A stretch of DNA of 64,000 bases from Chryseobacterium indologenes. GTDB lineage: Bacteria; Bacteroidota; Bacteroidia; Flavobacteriales; Weeksellaceae. The position numbers and the translations under genes are program-made. This document shows positions 1 through 8,900 of this stretch, piece after piece; position 1 is the first letter of the stretch, and each line of letters opens with the position of its first letter. The notes beneath the pieces are model-generated. The model saw only the letters and a program-made list of their open reading frames with translations, did no database searches and was not told where the DNA came from. The DNA is taken from positions 5,146,001 through 5,210,000 of the forward strand of contig NZ_CP018786.1 in the NCBI RefSeq assembly GCF_002025665.1. Reading direction: 5' to 3'.

Positions 1-998
1 ATCTTATAAACATTGGAATATATCGGATTTACACGTTGTCTGAGGCGATCAAATGGTTTCTTTGGAAGTTGGTCCAGGATCTGGGAATATTTTAATCCTT
101 CCACATATCCGCTATCCAGAATTTTCTTTTTATCATCATAGCTTGTTGCGGACATCCCTTTCAGGTTAGGTTTGATATTAATGTCTGTATATTTATATTG
201 TTTTCGGGTATCTTTTTTGATTCCGAAATCAATAACCTGGTTCAGAATGGCAATAATATTGTTTAAATCCTCTCTTTTGGATAGATCCTGATTAAGGTCC
301 ACACCGATGACGATATCAATTCCTTTGTCCTTTAAAGGCTTTGAAGGATAGTTTACCGTCATAGCTCCGTCAATATAAATGCTATCCCCAATTTTTACAG
401 GATCCATTAAAGAAGGGAATGCGGAACTTGCCATAATGGACTGTACCAGATCTCCCTTTTCAAAGATCTGCATATTACCACTTTCAAGATTGGTAGCGAC
501 GCAAAGGAATGGAATAGGCATTTTGGAAAAGTCCTCAATATTGGAAACGTTTTTAAAAAGTTCTTTCAGAAGATAAACATTTCTCTGGCCGGTACTGATG
601 GAGGAGGGAAGTGTGATTTTTCCGTTTTTAAGCGGAATGGATAAAAGATATTTGTCTACAGATTTATTAAAAAAGCTGGCTTCCTGCCGGGACTTTGGAT
701 CCATAATCAGAGAATAGAAATCCGTATCCATGACTATTTTTTCTATTTCTTTCCCGGAATAGCCGGCGGCATACAATCCACCTACAATAGCTCCCATGCT
801 GGTTCCGGAAATATAGTCTACTTTCACTCCCAAAGAATCTAATACTTTAAGAACTCCGACATGTGAAAAACCCTTGGCACCACCACCTGCAAGTGATAAC
901 CCTATTTTTGGATTTTTCGGAATTACCAAATTTTTTTTTACCTGAGAATGGATCAATAATAATTGGAATATGGAAAGCAGAATCAGGAGTTTTCTCAT
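1..998 (-). CDS. patatin-like phospholipase, secreted (3' end outside window)
   Basis: Reading leftwards from the ATG at 998, the frame is open to the window edge, giving at least 332 residues. A hydrophobic N-terminus ending in HSQ looks like a signal peptide. The patatin hallmarks follow in order: the glycine-rich oxyanion loop SLAGGGAKGFSH, the nucleophile elbow GTSMG, and the catalytic-dyad aspartate in DGAMTVNYP. These define an RssA/NTE-type serine lipid acyl hydrolase. In Bacteroidota, longer homologues carry a POTRA-barrel extension, which cannot be judged here because the C-terminus is missing. It begins 2 nt after the stop of murF-alr, so the two are probably co-transcribed. The substrate is unknown. 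Confidence 0.88.
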   Translation of the reverse strand, partial: MRKLLILLSIFQLLLIHSQVKKNLVIPKNPKIGLSLAGGGAKGFSHVGVLKVLDSLGVKVDYISGTSMGAIVGGLYAAGYSGKEIEKIVMDTDFYSLIMDPKSRQEASFFNKSVDKYLLSIPLKNGKITLPSSISTGQRNVYLLKELFKNVSNIEDFSKMPIPFLCVATNLESGNMQIFEKGDLVQSIMASSAFPSLMDPVKIGDSIYIDGAMTVNYPSKPLKDKGIDIVIGVDLNQDLSKREDLNNIIAILNQVIDFGIKKDTRKQYKYTDINIKPNLKGMSATSYDDKKKILDSGYVEGLKYSQILDQLPKKPFDRLRQRVNPIYSNVYK

Positions 999-1000
999 AG

Positions 1001-3448
1001 TTAATCTTTTATATAAATCCGTTTCACCCGGGGTGAAATGGAGGTTAATACTTCATAGGTTATCGTTTTGCAGTATCCTGCGAATTCTTTTAAGCTTGGT
1101 TTGGCATTGAAAACAGTTACCGTATCGCCTTCTTTTATGCTAGGAATATGGTCTACATTAATCATCATCATATCCATACAGATATTTCCGACAATAGGTG
1201 CAAGAGTCTTATTTACCCCTACATTTCCTACCTGATTTCCAATGAGTCTCGGAATTCCGTCTGCATATCCTACAGGAATCGTTGCAATTCTCGTAGAATG
1301 ATCTGCTTTATATCTTCTGCTGTAGCCTACTGATTCACCATTTTCAACAGTTGATATCTGTGAAATTACGGTTTTAAAGCTTACCACAGATCGTAATTGT
1401 TTCTGTATTTCAGGATCTGCAGATTCTCCCAGCATACCAATACCGATTCTCACCATGTCATGCTGATGATCTTTATAGCTTGTAATTCCTGCCGAATTCA
1501 GAATATGACGGATAGGGGTGTAGCCTAGTTTTTCAATAAGATAACTTGAATTTTTTTCGAATACATCAAGTTGTTTCAAAGTGAATTCTTTTTCTTCAGG
1601 CATATCAGAAGATGATAAATGACTGAACATACTTTGAACCTTTACGTTTTTCTGACTTAAAGTTTCGCTTAACTGATCCAGCTCAAAATCTTTGAAACCA
1701 AGACGGTGCATTCCTGTTTCCAGCTTAATATGGATTGGATATTTCTTATCATATCCGGATCTCTGAACTGCTTCATAGAATAATTCCAGAACTCTGAAAC
1801 TGTAAATTTCAGGCTCAAGGTTGTATTCTATTATAGTCTGATAGCTGTGCTGCTCAGGATTCATAACAATAATAGGAGTGGTGATCCCTTTTTTACGAAG
1901 TTCTACCCCTTCATCTGCATAGGCTACCCCAAGATAATCTATATGATGATGCTGAAGAAATTCTGAAACTTCAAAGCTTCCCAGTCCGTAAGCATTGGCT
2001 TTTACCATAGCCATCATTTTAGTTCCCGGTTTCAGGAGCGATTTATGATAGTTGATATTATGAAGAATTGCATTAAGATTCACTTCCAGTACCGTATCAT
2101 GTTTTCTTAGTTCAAGAATATCTTTCAGCTTTTCGATTTCAAATTTTCTGGCTCCTTTAAGCAGAATAATCTGATTTTCTAGTTCAGTAAGATGTTTACT
2201 TTCAATGAGCTCTTTGGTGTCAATAAAAGTATATGTTTTAGCTTTAAATAATTCACTAAAGTTTGATATTTCATCTCCGATTAAGAATACAGAATCAAAA
2301 TGCTGCTCATTCACCAGCTCAGAAACTTCTTCATACAATTCTTTGGCGTTGGAATTCACTCCTACAATATCTGTTAAGACCAGAGATTTTTTAGATTTGT
2401 TGTATTCATTCAAAAATTGCAGAGCAGTCTTCAAAGAATCGAGGTCTAGATTAAAAGAATCATTAATGACAATATTGCCCTTAATTCCTTCAATCGCTTC
2501 AAGCCTCATTTCAACGGCTTTTAAAAGGTTGATTTTTTCAACGATCTTTTTATTTTCGATATTCAGTTCCTTGAGTACGGAGATAAGCGCCATAGCATTG
2601 GTTAATGTAGCTTCGTCTCTCTGATGAACAGGAAAACTGATTTCTTCACCCAAATATTCAACAATGATGTTTTCATCTTTGGAAATATTGTTTTTGATGA
2701 AAACCTGATTGTCTTTTTTAAAACCGTAAGAAATTAATTTTTTATCGGAATAGGAATTTTTAATTTTTTGATCCACCAGAGAATTATCTCCATTATAAAT
2801 GATGACTTCAGAATTATTAAAAAGACTGATCTTTTCATCTATCAATTCTTCGTCAGAAGAAAAGTTGGCAGCATGGGCAGTTCCGATGTGGGTAAGCAGT
2901 CCGATCTGAGGATGGAAAATATTTTCAAGTTTTTCCATTTCATGCGGTTTTGAAATCCCTACCTCAAAAATCCCCAGCTGATGGGAGTTGTTGATCTGAA
3001 GAAGAGACAATGGAAGACCGATCTGAGAATTAAAACTTTTAGGGCTTTTTACAGTAGGAAACTCGTTCCATACACATTGATATAACCATTCTTTTAAAAT
3101 AGTCTTACCATTACTTCCTGTAATTCCGATCGATTGTAAATGAGAATTTTCGAAATGATACTTTGCTAATTTTTGAAGAAACTCTACGGAATTTTCAACA
3201 ATAATCCAGGTAATATTTTCAAACTCCGGATAGTGATGTTCAGAAATAATGACATTGATACCTCTGTCCATTGCAGATTCAATAAACTTTTCTCCGGAAT
3301 TTTTCTGAGTATTGATCGCAATAAAGGCTGTATTTTTGGTAGAATAAATAATTCTGCTGTCGTAAGCTATATTTTTGATCAATAAATTTCCGTCTCCAAT
3401 GATTTGTGCATTGGTGATCTCTGCAATGTGTTGTACTGTATAATTCAT
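1001..3448 (-). CDS. murF-alr: bifunctional UDP-N-acetylmuramoyl-tripeptide:D-Ala-D-Ala ligase / alanine racemase
   Basis: This 815-residue fusion joins two enzymes that supply and use D-alanine for peptidoglycan. The N-terminal half (about 1-450) is a Mur ligase with the ATP loop GSNGKT at residues 111-116 and a degenerate NDSFN substrate motif. The C-terminal half (about 455-815) is a fold-type III PLP racemase with the cofactor lysine at about 483 in AMVKANAYGLG and the later motif VGYSRRY. Alr makes D-Ala and MurF adds the D-Ala-D-Ala dipeptide to the UDP-muramyl-tripeptide, in the cytoplasm. The fusion is common in Bacteroidota. The patatin-like gene follows after 2 nt. Confidence 0.96.
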   Translation of the reverse strand: MNYTVQHIAEITNAQIIGDGNLLIKNIAYDSRIIYSTKNTAFIAINTQKNSGEKFIESAMDRGINVIISEHHYPEFENITWIIVENSVEFLQKLAKYHFENSHLQSIGITGSNGKTILKEWLYQCVWNEFPTVKSPKSFNSQIGLPLSLLQINNSHQLGIFEVGISKPHEMEKLENIFHPQIGLLTHIGTAHAANFSSDEELIDEKISLFNNSEVIIYNGDNSLVDQKIKNSYSDKKLISYGFKKDNQVFIKNNISKDENIIVEYLGEEISFPVHQRDEATLTNAMALISVLKELNIENKKIVEKINLLKAVEMRLEAIEGIKGNIVINDSFNLDLDSLKTALQFLNEYNKSKKSLVLTDIVGVNSNAKELYEEVSELVNEQHFDSVFLIGDEISNFSELFKAKTYTFIDTKELIESKHLTELENQIILLKGARKFEIEKLKDILELRKHDTVLEVNLNAILHNINYHKSLLKPGTKMMAMVKANAYGLGSFEVSEFLQHHHIDYLGVAYADEGVELRKKGITTPIIVMNPEQHSYQTIIEYNLEPEIYSFRVLELFYEAVQRSGYDKKYPIHIKLETGMHRLGFKDFELDQLSETLSQKNVKVQSMFSHLSSSDMPEEKEFTLKQLDVFEKNSSYLIEKLGYTPIRHILNSAGITSYKDHQHDMVRIGIGMLGESADPEIQKQLRSVVSFKTVISQISTVENGESVGYSRRYKADHSTRIATIPVGYADGIPRLIGNQVGNVGVNKTLAPIVGNICMDMMMINVDHIPSIKEGDTVTVFNAKPSLKEFAGYCKTITYEVLTSISPRVKRIYIKD

Positions 3449-3646
3449 TGGTACCCTTTCTGCTTTATTTAGAGCGAAACTGCAAAAAGGTAAAATTGCA
3501 AAAGAAATAAAGACCGTTTTATCATCTTCTTTCCTTTTTTAATATTTTACAATAAAGCTTTTTCGCTTTTCATTTTAATATTAAGTGAATATATTGTATG
3601 GTTTGATGCAAACAGCATTTTTCTCTGTTTTGCCTTTATCCATTTA

Positions 3647-4234
3647 TTATTTTCTTTTTGAAAGTACTTCGTCAATAAAAACACGGCGGCTTACTGCTTC
3701 ATAGCTTTCTGTTTCTCCTAATTCTACCAGATTATCTCCCTGAGAAGTTCTCATGGAATAGTTGGCCAGATTACCTGTTCTCTTACAAATAGCATGCACT
3801 TTTGTAACATATTCGGCAGTCGCCATCAAATTAGGCATTGGTCCGAACGGACGGCCCAAAAAATCCATATCCAATCCTGCAATAACTACTCTGATACCAC
3901 TATTGGCAAGCTGATTGGCAACATCCACAATGCTTTCATCAAAAAACTGAGCTTCATCAATGGCTACTACATCACAATTGGAAGCCAACAGAAGAATTTC
4001 ATTAGGGTTTTCTACTGCTGTACTACGGATTTTATTCTGATTATGAGAGACTACATCCTCTTCAGAATACCGTATATCCATTTTAGGTTTAAAAATTTCC
4101 ACATTCTGTCCTGCCATTTCCGCTCTTCGTAATCTGCGGATAAGTTCCTCGGTTTTACCGGAAAACATAGAGCCACAAATTACTTCCATCCAACCACTTT
4201 GTTTGGAATGATTAATTGTATTTTCTAAAAACAT
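3647..4234 (-). CDS. tdk: thymidine kinase (type II)
   Basis: Phosphorylates thymidine to dTMP with ATP in pyrimidine salvage. The 195-residue protein has the P-loop GSMFSGKT at 21-28 and the Walker-B-like DEAQFF at 93-98. The longer start at 4234 is preferred over the internal methionine because the MFLENTI...GWMEVICGS N-terminus is typical of Bacteroidota homologues. The lasso region reads HAICKRTGNLANYSMR, and the C-terminal part has no CxxC, so the four-cysteine zinc site known from E. coli and human enzymes is absent. A gap of about 200 nt separates it from the downstream murF-alr gene. Confidence 0.95.
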   Translation of the reverse strand: MFLENTINHSKQSGWMEVICGSMFSGKTEELIRRLRRAEMAGQNVEIFKPKMDIRYSEEDVVSHNQNKIRSTAVENPNEILLLASNCDVVAIDEAQFFDESIVDVANQLANSGIRVVIAGLDMDFLGRPFGPMPNLMATAEYVTKVHAICKRTGNLANYSMRTSQGDNLVELGETESYEAVSRRVFIDEVLSKRK

Positions 4235-4295
4235 TTGTTAAATTAGCCGTATATTTTTAACATCAAAAGTAAGCAATTTTAATAAGAATCTTATT

Positions 4296-5783
4296 ATGCA
4301 GAATATCCAAGATTTAAAGGAAAAGATTTTTTTTGAATCCATGAATATCATTGATAATCTGGACAAAATAAGCAATATAGACGAATTACTTTCCAAGCAA
4401 GATCTTGTAGATGAGCTTGCTAACAGGATTTCTTTTTTGAAACTGCTGGAAAAAAATATTGAATACTTCGTAGCAGACAATACGACACAGAATCCGGACT
4501 ATCAGTATACCTCTTTTGTTTCAGGTGAAACAGAACATCATGATACCGGAAATGAAGTGATGGAAGAAGAAGCTATTTTCAATAATGAACTGAACGAAAT
4601 TGATGAAAATGAAGTTTTTTCAGACGAATCTGAAGAAGAAGAGGCTGTTTTCAACAATCAGTTGAATGAAATTGTTGAAAATGAATTCCATGAAAATATC
4701 GTAAGCTTTGTAGAAGAAAATAATGAAGAAAAATTAGCTGAAAATATTCAGGAAGAGACTCCTGAATATGAAAATCTGGAAGAAGAAGCCGTTTTCAATA
4801 ATCAGCTGAACGAAATTGATGAAAATGAAATTTCAGAAGAACAGAGAGCGGTTCTGAGCTTTGTAGATGAAGATAAAATTCTTGCGGATTCTACACCGGA
4901 TTCGGATGAAGATCTTAATGAAGATCTGTTTCATAATGAAGTCACAGAAGAAGAAGCTATTTTCAATAATCAGCTTAATGAAATAGAAGAGCAGGAGGAA
5001 GAAGAAATTGCCAAGTCGGAGTCTGAAAAAGAAACGGATTTTGCTGTTGTAAATGATGTAAAACCTCCAGTAACGGAAACAATTCCGAGTATTTTTGATA
5101 CGGAAACGCTGGATGATGAAATCCTGATTGAAGAAAACGAAGAACAGTTTGTAGCTTCAAATGTTTCCATAGAGCAGGGAGAAATGGCTACAGAAACTTC
5201 CAATGTGGAAAATATTCTGAGTGAGATTAAAAATGACCATTCAGAAGAACCTATAAAAGAAGAAAGCATCCTTGCTGAAGTCTATGACCGAAGAAAAATT
5301 GTTGAAATCGATAAACCTGTTCCCGAAGAAACAGATAAACATCCTTCTGATGAAAGCTTCGAAAATTTAGAAGAATATCATCGGGAGAAAAAAATAAAAT
5401 TAGCCAATATCAAAGGAATGAAGGCTGTTCAGTCACTTTTTGATGACGACCACCTGGAGCTTCCCAAAGAAGAGAAAACTTCTCCTGTTGTAAAAGAAGA
5501 CTCAGGAAGTATTCTGAAATCCAATATTCCGACCAATTTCATGGAAGCAGACAAGCTAAAACCTGAATTTAAGCTGGATCTGAATGACAGGCTTGCCTTC
5601 ACGAAGATGCTTTTTGAAGGAAGCCAGGCAGATCTGAACGATACTGTTTATCAGTTGAATCAATTCAGAACGCTGGAAGAAGCCAAAGAATATCTCAGCG
5701 ATCTGTACTACGACAGAAAATGGAATAAGGTGGATGAATATGCACAGAGACTTTGGATATTGGTGGAAAATAAATTCTTATAA
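4296..5783 (+). CDS. acidic repeat protein with conserved C-terminal domain, hypothetical
   Basis: A 495-residue, highly acidic cytoplasmic protein with no signal peptide or membrane segment. The N-terminus (1-60) is helical. The middle carries four copies of E-E-E-A-[IV]-F-N-N-[QE]-L-N-E-I, beginning near bases 4563, 4632, 4778 and 4948, separated by glutamate-rich linkers. The last 70 residues (LNDRLAFTKMLFEGSQ onward) form a compact module also seen at the end of other Bacteroidota hypothetical proteins next to rsmI; this is from memory. The gene sits 2 nt upstream of rsmI, so they form one operon. Function unknown; the repeats could be short linear binding motifs. Confidence 0.85.
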   Translation: MQNIQDLKEKIFFESMNIIDNLDKISNIDELLSKQDLVDELANRISFLKLLEKNIEYFVADNTTQNPDYQYTSFVSGETEHHDTGNEVMEEEAIFNNELNEIDENEVFSDESEEEEAVFNNQLNEIVENEFHENIVSFVEENNEEKLAENIQEETPEYENLEEEAVFNNQLNEIDENEISEEQRAVLSFVDEDKILADSTPDSDEDLNEDLFHNEVTEEEAIFNNQLNEIEEQEEEEIAKSESEKETDFAVVNDVKPPVTETIPSIFDTETLDDEILIEENEEQFVASNVSIEQGEMATETSNVENILSEIKNDHSEEPIKEESILAEVYDRRKIVEIDKPVPEETDKHPSDESFENLEEYHREKKIKLANIKGMKAVQSLFDDDHLELPKEEKTSPVVKEDSGSILKSNIPTNFMEADKLKPEFKLDLNDRLAFTKMLFEGSQADLNDTVYQLNQFRTLEEAKEYLSDLYYDRKWNKVDEYAQRLWILVENKFL

Positions 5784-5785
5784 TT

Positions 5786-6460
5786 TTGAGCGGAATCCTA
5801 TATTTTGTTCCCACACCCGTTGGGAACCTGGAAGATATGACATTCAGGGCAGTAAATGTGCTGAAAGAAGTAGATTATATTTTATGTGAAGACACCAGAA
5901 CTTCAGGAGTACTTTTAAAACATTTTGAGATCTCCAAGCCTTTAAAGTCCTATCATTTACACAATGAGCATCAGGCAACGGAGAAAGTGATTACAGATCT
6001 TAAAAACGGGCAGAATATTGCTATTATTACCGATGCGGGAACACCTGGTATCTCAGATCCCGGATATTTGCTGGCAAAAGCAGGAGCAGATAATAATATT
6101 GACATGATTTGCCTTCCCGGAGCAACCGCTCTGATTCCGGCACTTGTGGTTTCGGGACTTCCTAATAATGAATTTTTATTCGCAGGATTTCTGCCGCAGA
6201 AAAAAGGAAGACAAACCAAACTGAAACAGCTTGCTGAAGAAAAAAAGACCATTGTTTTGTACGAAAGTCCTCATAAAATCAATACTACACTGGAGCAGAT
6301 CAAAGAATTCTTCGGAGAAGAAACCAAAGTAAGCTTAAGCAGAGAGATTTCTAAAAAATTTGAAGAAACCAAACGAGGAACAATCAATGAATTAATTGAG
6401 TTTTCCAAGAGTAAAACTTTAAAAGGAGAGATCGTTCTTATTGTCAATAATTCTATTTAA
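5786..6460 (+). CDS. rsmI: 16S rRNA (cytidine1402-2'-O)-methyltransferase
   Basis: Methylates the 2'-hydroxyl of C1402 in the decoding centre of 16S rRNA using S-adenosylmethionine. The 224-residue tetrapyrrole-methylase fold is recognisable from YFVPTPVGNLEDMTFRA at the N-terminus, CEDTRTSGVLLKHF, and the SAM-binding TDAGTPGISDPG. The start is a TTG at 5786, because the conserved N-terminus begins immediately after it and no ATG lies in frame. It begins 2 nt after the acidic repeat gene and is followed 6 nt later by the WG-repeat gene, indicating one transcript. Confidence 0.95.
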   Translation: MSGILYFVPTPVGNLEDMTFRAVNVLKEVDYILCEDTRTSGVLLKHFEISKPLKSYHLHNEHQATEKVITDLKNGQNIAIITDAGTPGISDPGYLLAKAGADNNIDMICLPGATALIPALVVSGLPNNEFLFAGFLPQKKGRQTKLKQLAEEKKTIVLYESPHKINTTLEQIKEFFGEETKVSLSREISKKFEETKRGTINELIEFSKSKTLKGEIVLIVNNSI

Positions 6461-6466
6461 TTTTCT

Positions 6467-7978
6467 TTGAAAAAATTAGTTTTTGTATTGTGTTCTGTAG
6501 TCTGTACAGCACAGACTAACCAATATATGAAGGTAATCCTGTCGAAAAAAACAGGGAAAGAAATCAGTTCTTATTCGGAGGGATATGGAACATTCTATGA
6601 TACTGGTTACAAGAAACAGGGAATTGTTGATTCTTTAGGAACTATAACATTTGAATCTCCTTACAAAGGAAGTATTCTGCATGTTTTCAAAAACCGGTTT
6701 ATCCTTTATTCTGAAGAAGGAAATAGTAGAAAATCAGCTGTTATTGACGAAAAAGGGACAGAACTTATTCCCCTGAACGATCAGGAGTTTAATACACCGT
6801 GGTGGAGTGAAGATTGTATTATTTCATCAAAAAAGAATACAGAAGCGGTCTATGATTTTAACGGAAAGGAAATCATTCCTTATTCTGAAAAAATCCGTTT
6901 TTCAGGTAAGAACAGACTTTTTGTTTTAAAAGATAAAAAATGGTTTTTGTATGACCTTAATGGAAAACAGCTCAGCAATCGTGAATTTAAAGAAGATTAT
7001 AGCTTTGATGAGGGTAGAGCACTAATCATCAATGAAGACAACGAAAAAGAAATTGTTGGAAGTAATGGCCAGACTCTGCACAAATTTTCAAAACAAGTGG
7101 TCGATATCAATGCCTATCCTTATCTGATTACCCAAAATAAGGCTACAGGAAAATATGGCTTGATTGATGCTGATGGAAATACAATTGCTGACGAAATCTA
7201 TAACGATATCACCCCTGAATACTTTGGTAAAAAAGAGTATATCTATCTTACAAAAAAAGGAAAAACAACAGTTTTCAGTAAAAAAGACAAGAAGCTGTAT
7301 GCACAGGCTTTTAAATATTTAAATCCTTTATTGAATAATTATTTCAGTGTCTACAATGATAAGATAAAGAAATCTGGAATTATAGACCTGGAAGGAAATA
7401 TTATTCTTCCTCTGGAATATGATTTTATCAGAAGTTTTACCATTTCAGGAAAAGACTTTATTTACCTTAAAAAAGGAAATGAAGAGAAATTTCTTGATAA
7501 AAATCTTAAAAATATGGTAGAAACCGGAGTTCAGATTTTGGGCTTTTATCCTGATAATCTTATTGTTGGAAAAGAGAATCGGTACTACAGGTTTTCTGTG
7601 AAAGATCAGTCATTATCTGAATTGAAGAATATCAGCCAGATAAAAAATGAAGATGTTGAATATTTTAATCCTCTTAATCAGTATTCAAAACCTTTGGTCT
7701 GCAGAAATACAGGCAATTTATATGGAATTCTGGATGGGAAAGGAAAAGAAATTGTACCCTTTGTTTACGAAGATATTATCACATTCGGAAATGCTGAAAA
7801 CGAAATTGTCGTTAAAAAAGAAGGAAAATTCGGAGTTTCCAATTTTCAGAATGAGCCTTTGAAAGAAATTATTTATGATAAATATTTCTGGCAAAAAGAG
7901 GTATTAAGACTGGATAAGAGTAAAAAAACAGACTTTATTTACTTCACCAGATTTAGAAATAATCCTGGTCAACTTTAA
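6467..7978 (+). CDS. exported WG-repeat protein
   Basis: A 503-residue protein with a signal peptide (KKLVFVLCSVVCTAQ) after a TTG start at 6467. It contains several WG/KWG repeats, each a short beta unit of the form [YS]G[IL][IL]D..G..I.P..YD.I; examples are YGLIDADGNTI near residue 225, SGIIDLEGNIILPLEYD near 305 and YGILDGKGKEIVPFVYED near 420. The repeats probably build a beta-propeller-like scaffold in the periplasm or on the surface. No catalytic residues can be assigned. It is the last gene of the 4296-7978 operon, 6 nt after rsmI. Confidence 0.85.
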   Translation: MKKLVFVLCSVVCTAQTNQYMKVILSKKTGKEISSYSEGYGTFYDTGYKKQGIVDSLGTITFESPYKGSILHVFKNRFILYSEEGNSRKSAVIDEKGTELIPLNDQEFNTPWWSEDCIISSKKNTEAVYDFNGKEIIPYSEKIRFSGKNRLFVLKDKKWFLYDLNGKQLSNREFKEDYSFDEGRALIINEDNEKEIVGSNGQTLHKFSKQVVDINAYPYLITQNKATGKYGLIDADGNTIADEIYNDITPEYFGKKEYIYLTKKGKTTVFSKKDKKLYAQAFKYLNPLLNNYFSVYNDKIKKSGIIDLEGNIILPLEYDFIRSFTISGKDFIYLKKGNEEKFLDKNLKNMVETGVQILGFYPDNLIVGKENRYYRFSVKDQSLSELKNISQIKNEDVEYFNPLNQYSKPLVCRNTGNLYGILDGKGKEIVPFVYEDIITFGNAENEIVVKKEGKFGVSNFQNEPLKEIIYDKYFWQKEVLRLDKSKKTDFIYFTRFRNNPGQL

Positions 7979-8033
7979 TGAAAATCCTGATAATCATCAA
8001 AAAAAATAGTAGTATTTTGACAATTTAAATGGG

Positions 8034-8059
8034 TTGAATAACATTTTATAATATCTTTG
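8034..8059 (+). promoter_or_regulatory. probable fabG promoter (Bacteroidota type)
   Basis: TATCTTTG at 8052-8059 matches the TAnnTTTG -7 element. A TTG lies at 8034-8036, with a spacer of 15 nt that is shorter than usual, so the -33 assignment is weak. The predicted leader is about 90 nt and contains a short AGCT...AGCT inverted repeat around 8105. Confidence 0.5.
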
Positions 8060-8153
8060 CAAACCGTTTAATTCCAGAAAGGAATTGTAGAAACATGAAG
8101 AGGCAGCTGTCACAAGCTGAACGAGTTATAAAAGAAAATAATTGTCAATAGAT

Positions 8154-8897
8154 ATGAAAATATTAGAAGGAAAAGTAGCACTAATTACCGGAGCTACAAG
8201 AGGAATCGGTAAAGGTATCGCTGAAATGTTTGCTCAACAAGGAGCAAAAGTGGCATTTACCTACGCTGGCTCTGTAGACAAAGCAAAAGAATTAGAAGCA
8301 GCTTTAAGTTCTGTAACCCAAATTAAGGGATATCAGTCTGACGCATCAGATTATGATGCAGCACAGAAATTGGTGGAAGATGTAATGGCAGAGTTCGGAC
8401 AGATTGATATTTTGGTAAACAATGCAGGGATTACAAAAGATAACCTGTTATTGAGAATGTCCAAAGAAGATTGGGATAAAGTAATCAAAGTAAACTTAGA
8501 TTCAGTTTTCAACCTTACAAAAGCGGTAATCAAGCCGATGATGAAGGCAAGATCAGGATCTATCATCAATATGACTTCTGTAGTAGGTGTGAAAGGTAAT
8601 GCCGGACAAGCCAACTATGCAGCTTCTAAAGCTGGGGTAATCGGATTTACAAAATCTGTGGCACTGGAGTTAGGATCAAGAAATATCAGATGTAATGCGA
8701 TTGCACCCGGATTTATTGAAACAGAAATGACTGCTGTTCTGGATGAAAAAACAGTTCAGGGATGGAGAGAAGAAATTCCAATGAAGAGAGGAGGACAGCC
8801 AGCAGATATCGCCAATGCTTGCGTATTCTTAGGCAGCGAAATGTCAGCATACATTACCGGACAGACATTAAACGTTGACGGTGGAATGTTAACTTAA
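8154..8897 (+). CDS. fabG: 3-oxoacyl-[acyl-carrier-protein] reductase
   Basis: NADPH-dependent reduction of 3-oxoacyl-ACP in type II fatty acid elongation, cytoplasmic. The 247-residue short-chain dehydrogenase has the nucleotide-binding TGATRGIG at 12-19, NNAG near 88, the catalytic serine in NMTSVVG, and YAASK with Tyr155/Lys159. The C-terminus LNVDGGMLT is typical of FabG. The ATG at 8154 is preferred to the TTG at 8142 because MKILEGKVALITG matches the normal family start. A membrane-protein gene follows after 3 nt. Confidence 0.95.
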   Translation: MKILEGKVALITGATRGIGKGIAEMFAQQGAKVAFTYAGSVDKAKELEAALSSVTQIKGYQSDASDYDAAQKLVEDVMAEFGQIDILVNNAGITKDNLLLRMSKEDWDKVIKVNLDSVFNLTKAVIKPMMKARSGSIINMTSVVGVKGNAGQANYAASKAGVIGFTKSVALELGSRNIRCNAIAPGFIETEMTAVLDEKTVQGWREEIPMKRGGQPADIANACVFLGSEMSAYITGQTLNVDGGMLT

Positions 8898-8900
8898 AAA

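Noticed and set aside
2205..2624. Plus-strand frame of 139 codons inside murF-alr
   Set aside because: It is antisense to a conserved enzyme, with Ser/Ile-rich low-complexity sequence and no promoter or start signal.
8095..8151. Short frame of 18 codons in the fabG leader
   Set aside because: It overlaps nothing and ends 2 nt before the fabG start, but lacks a ribosome-binding signal or conserved sequence. It could be a leader peptide, but evidence is too thin.
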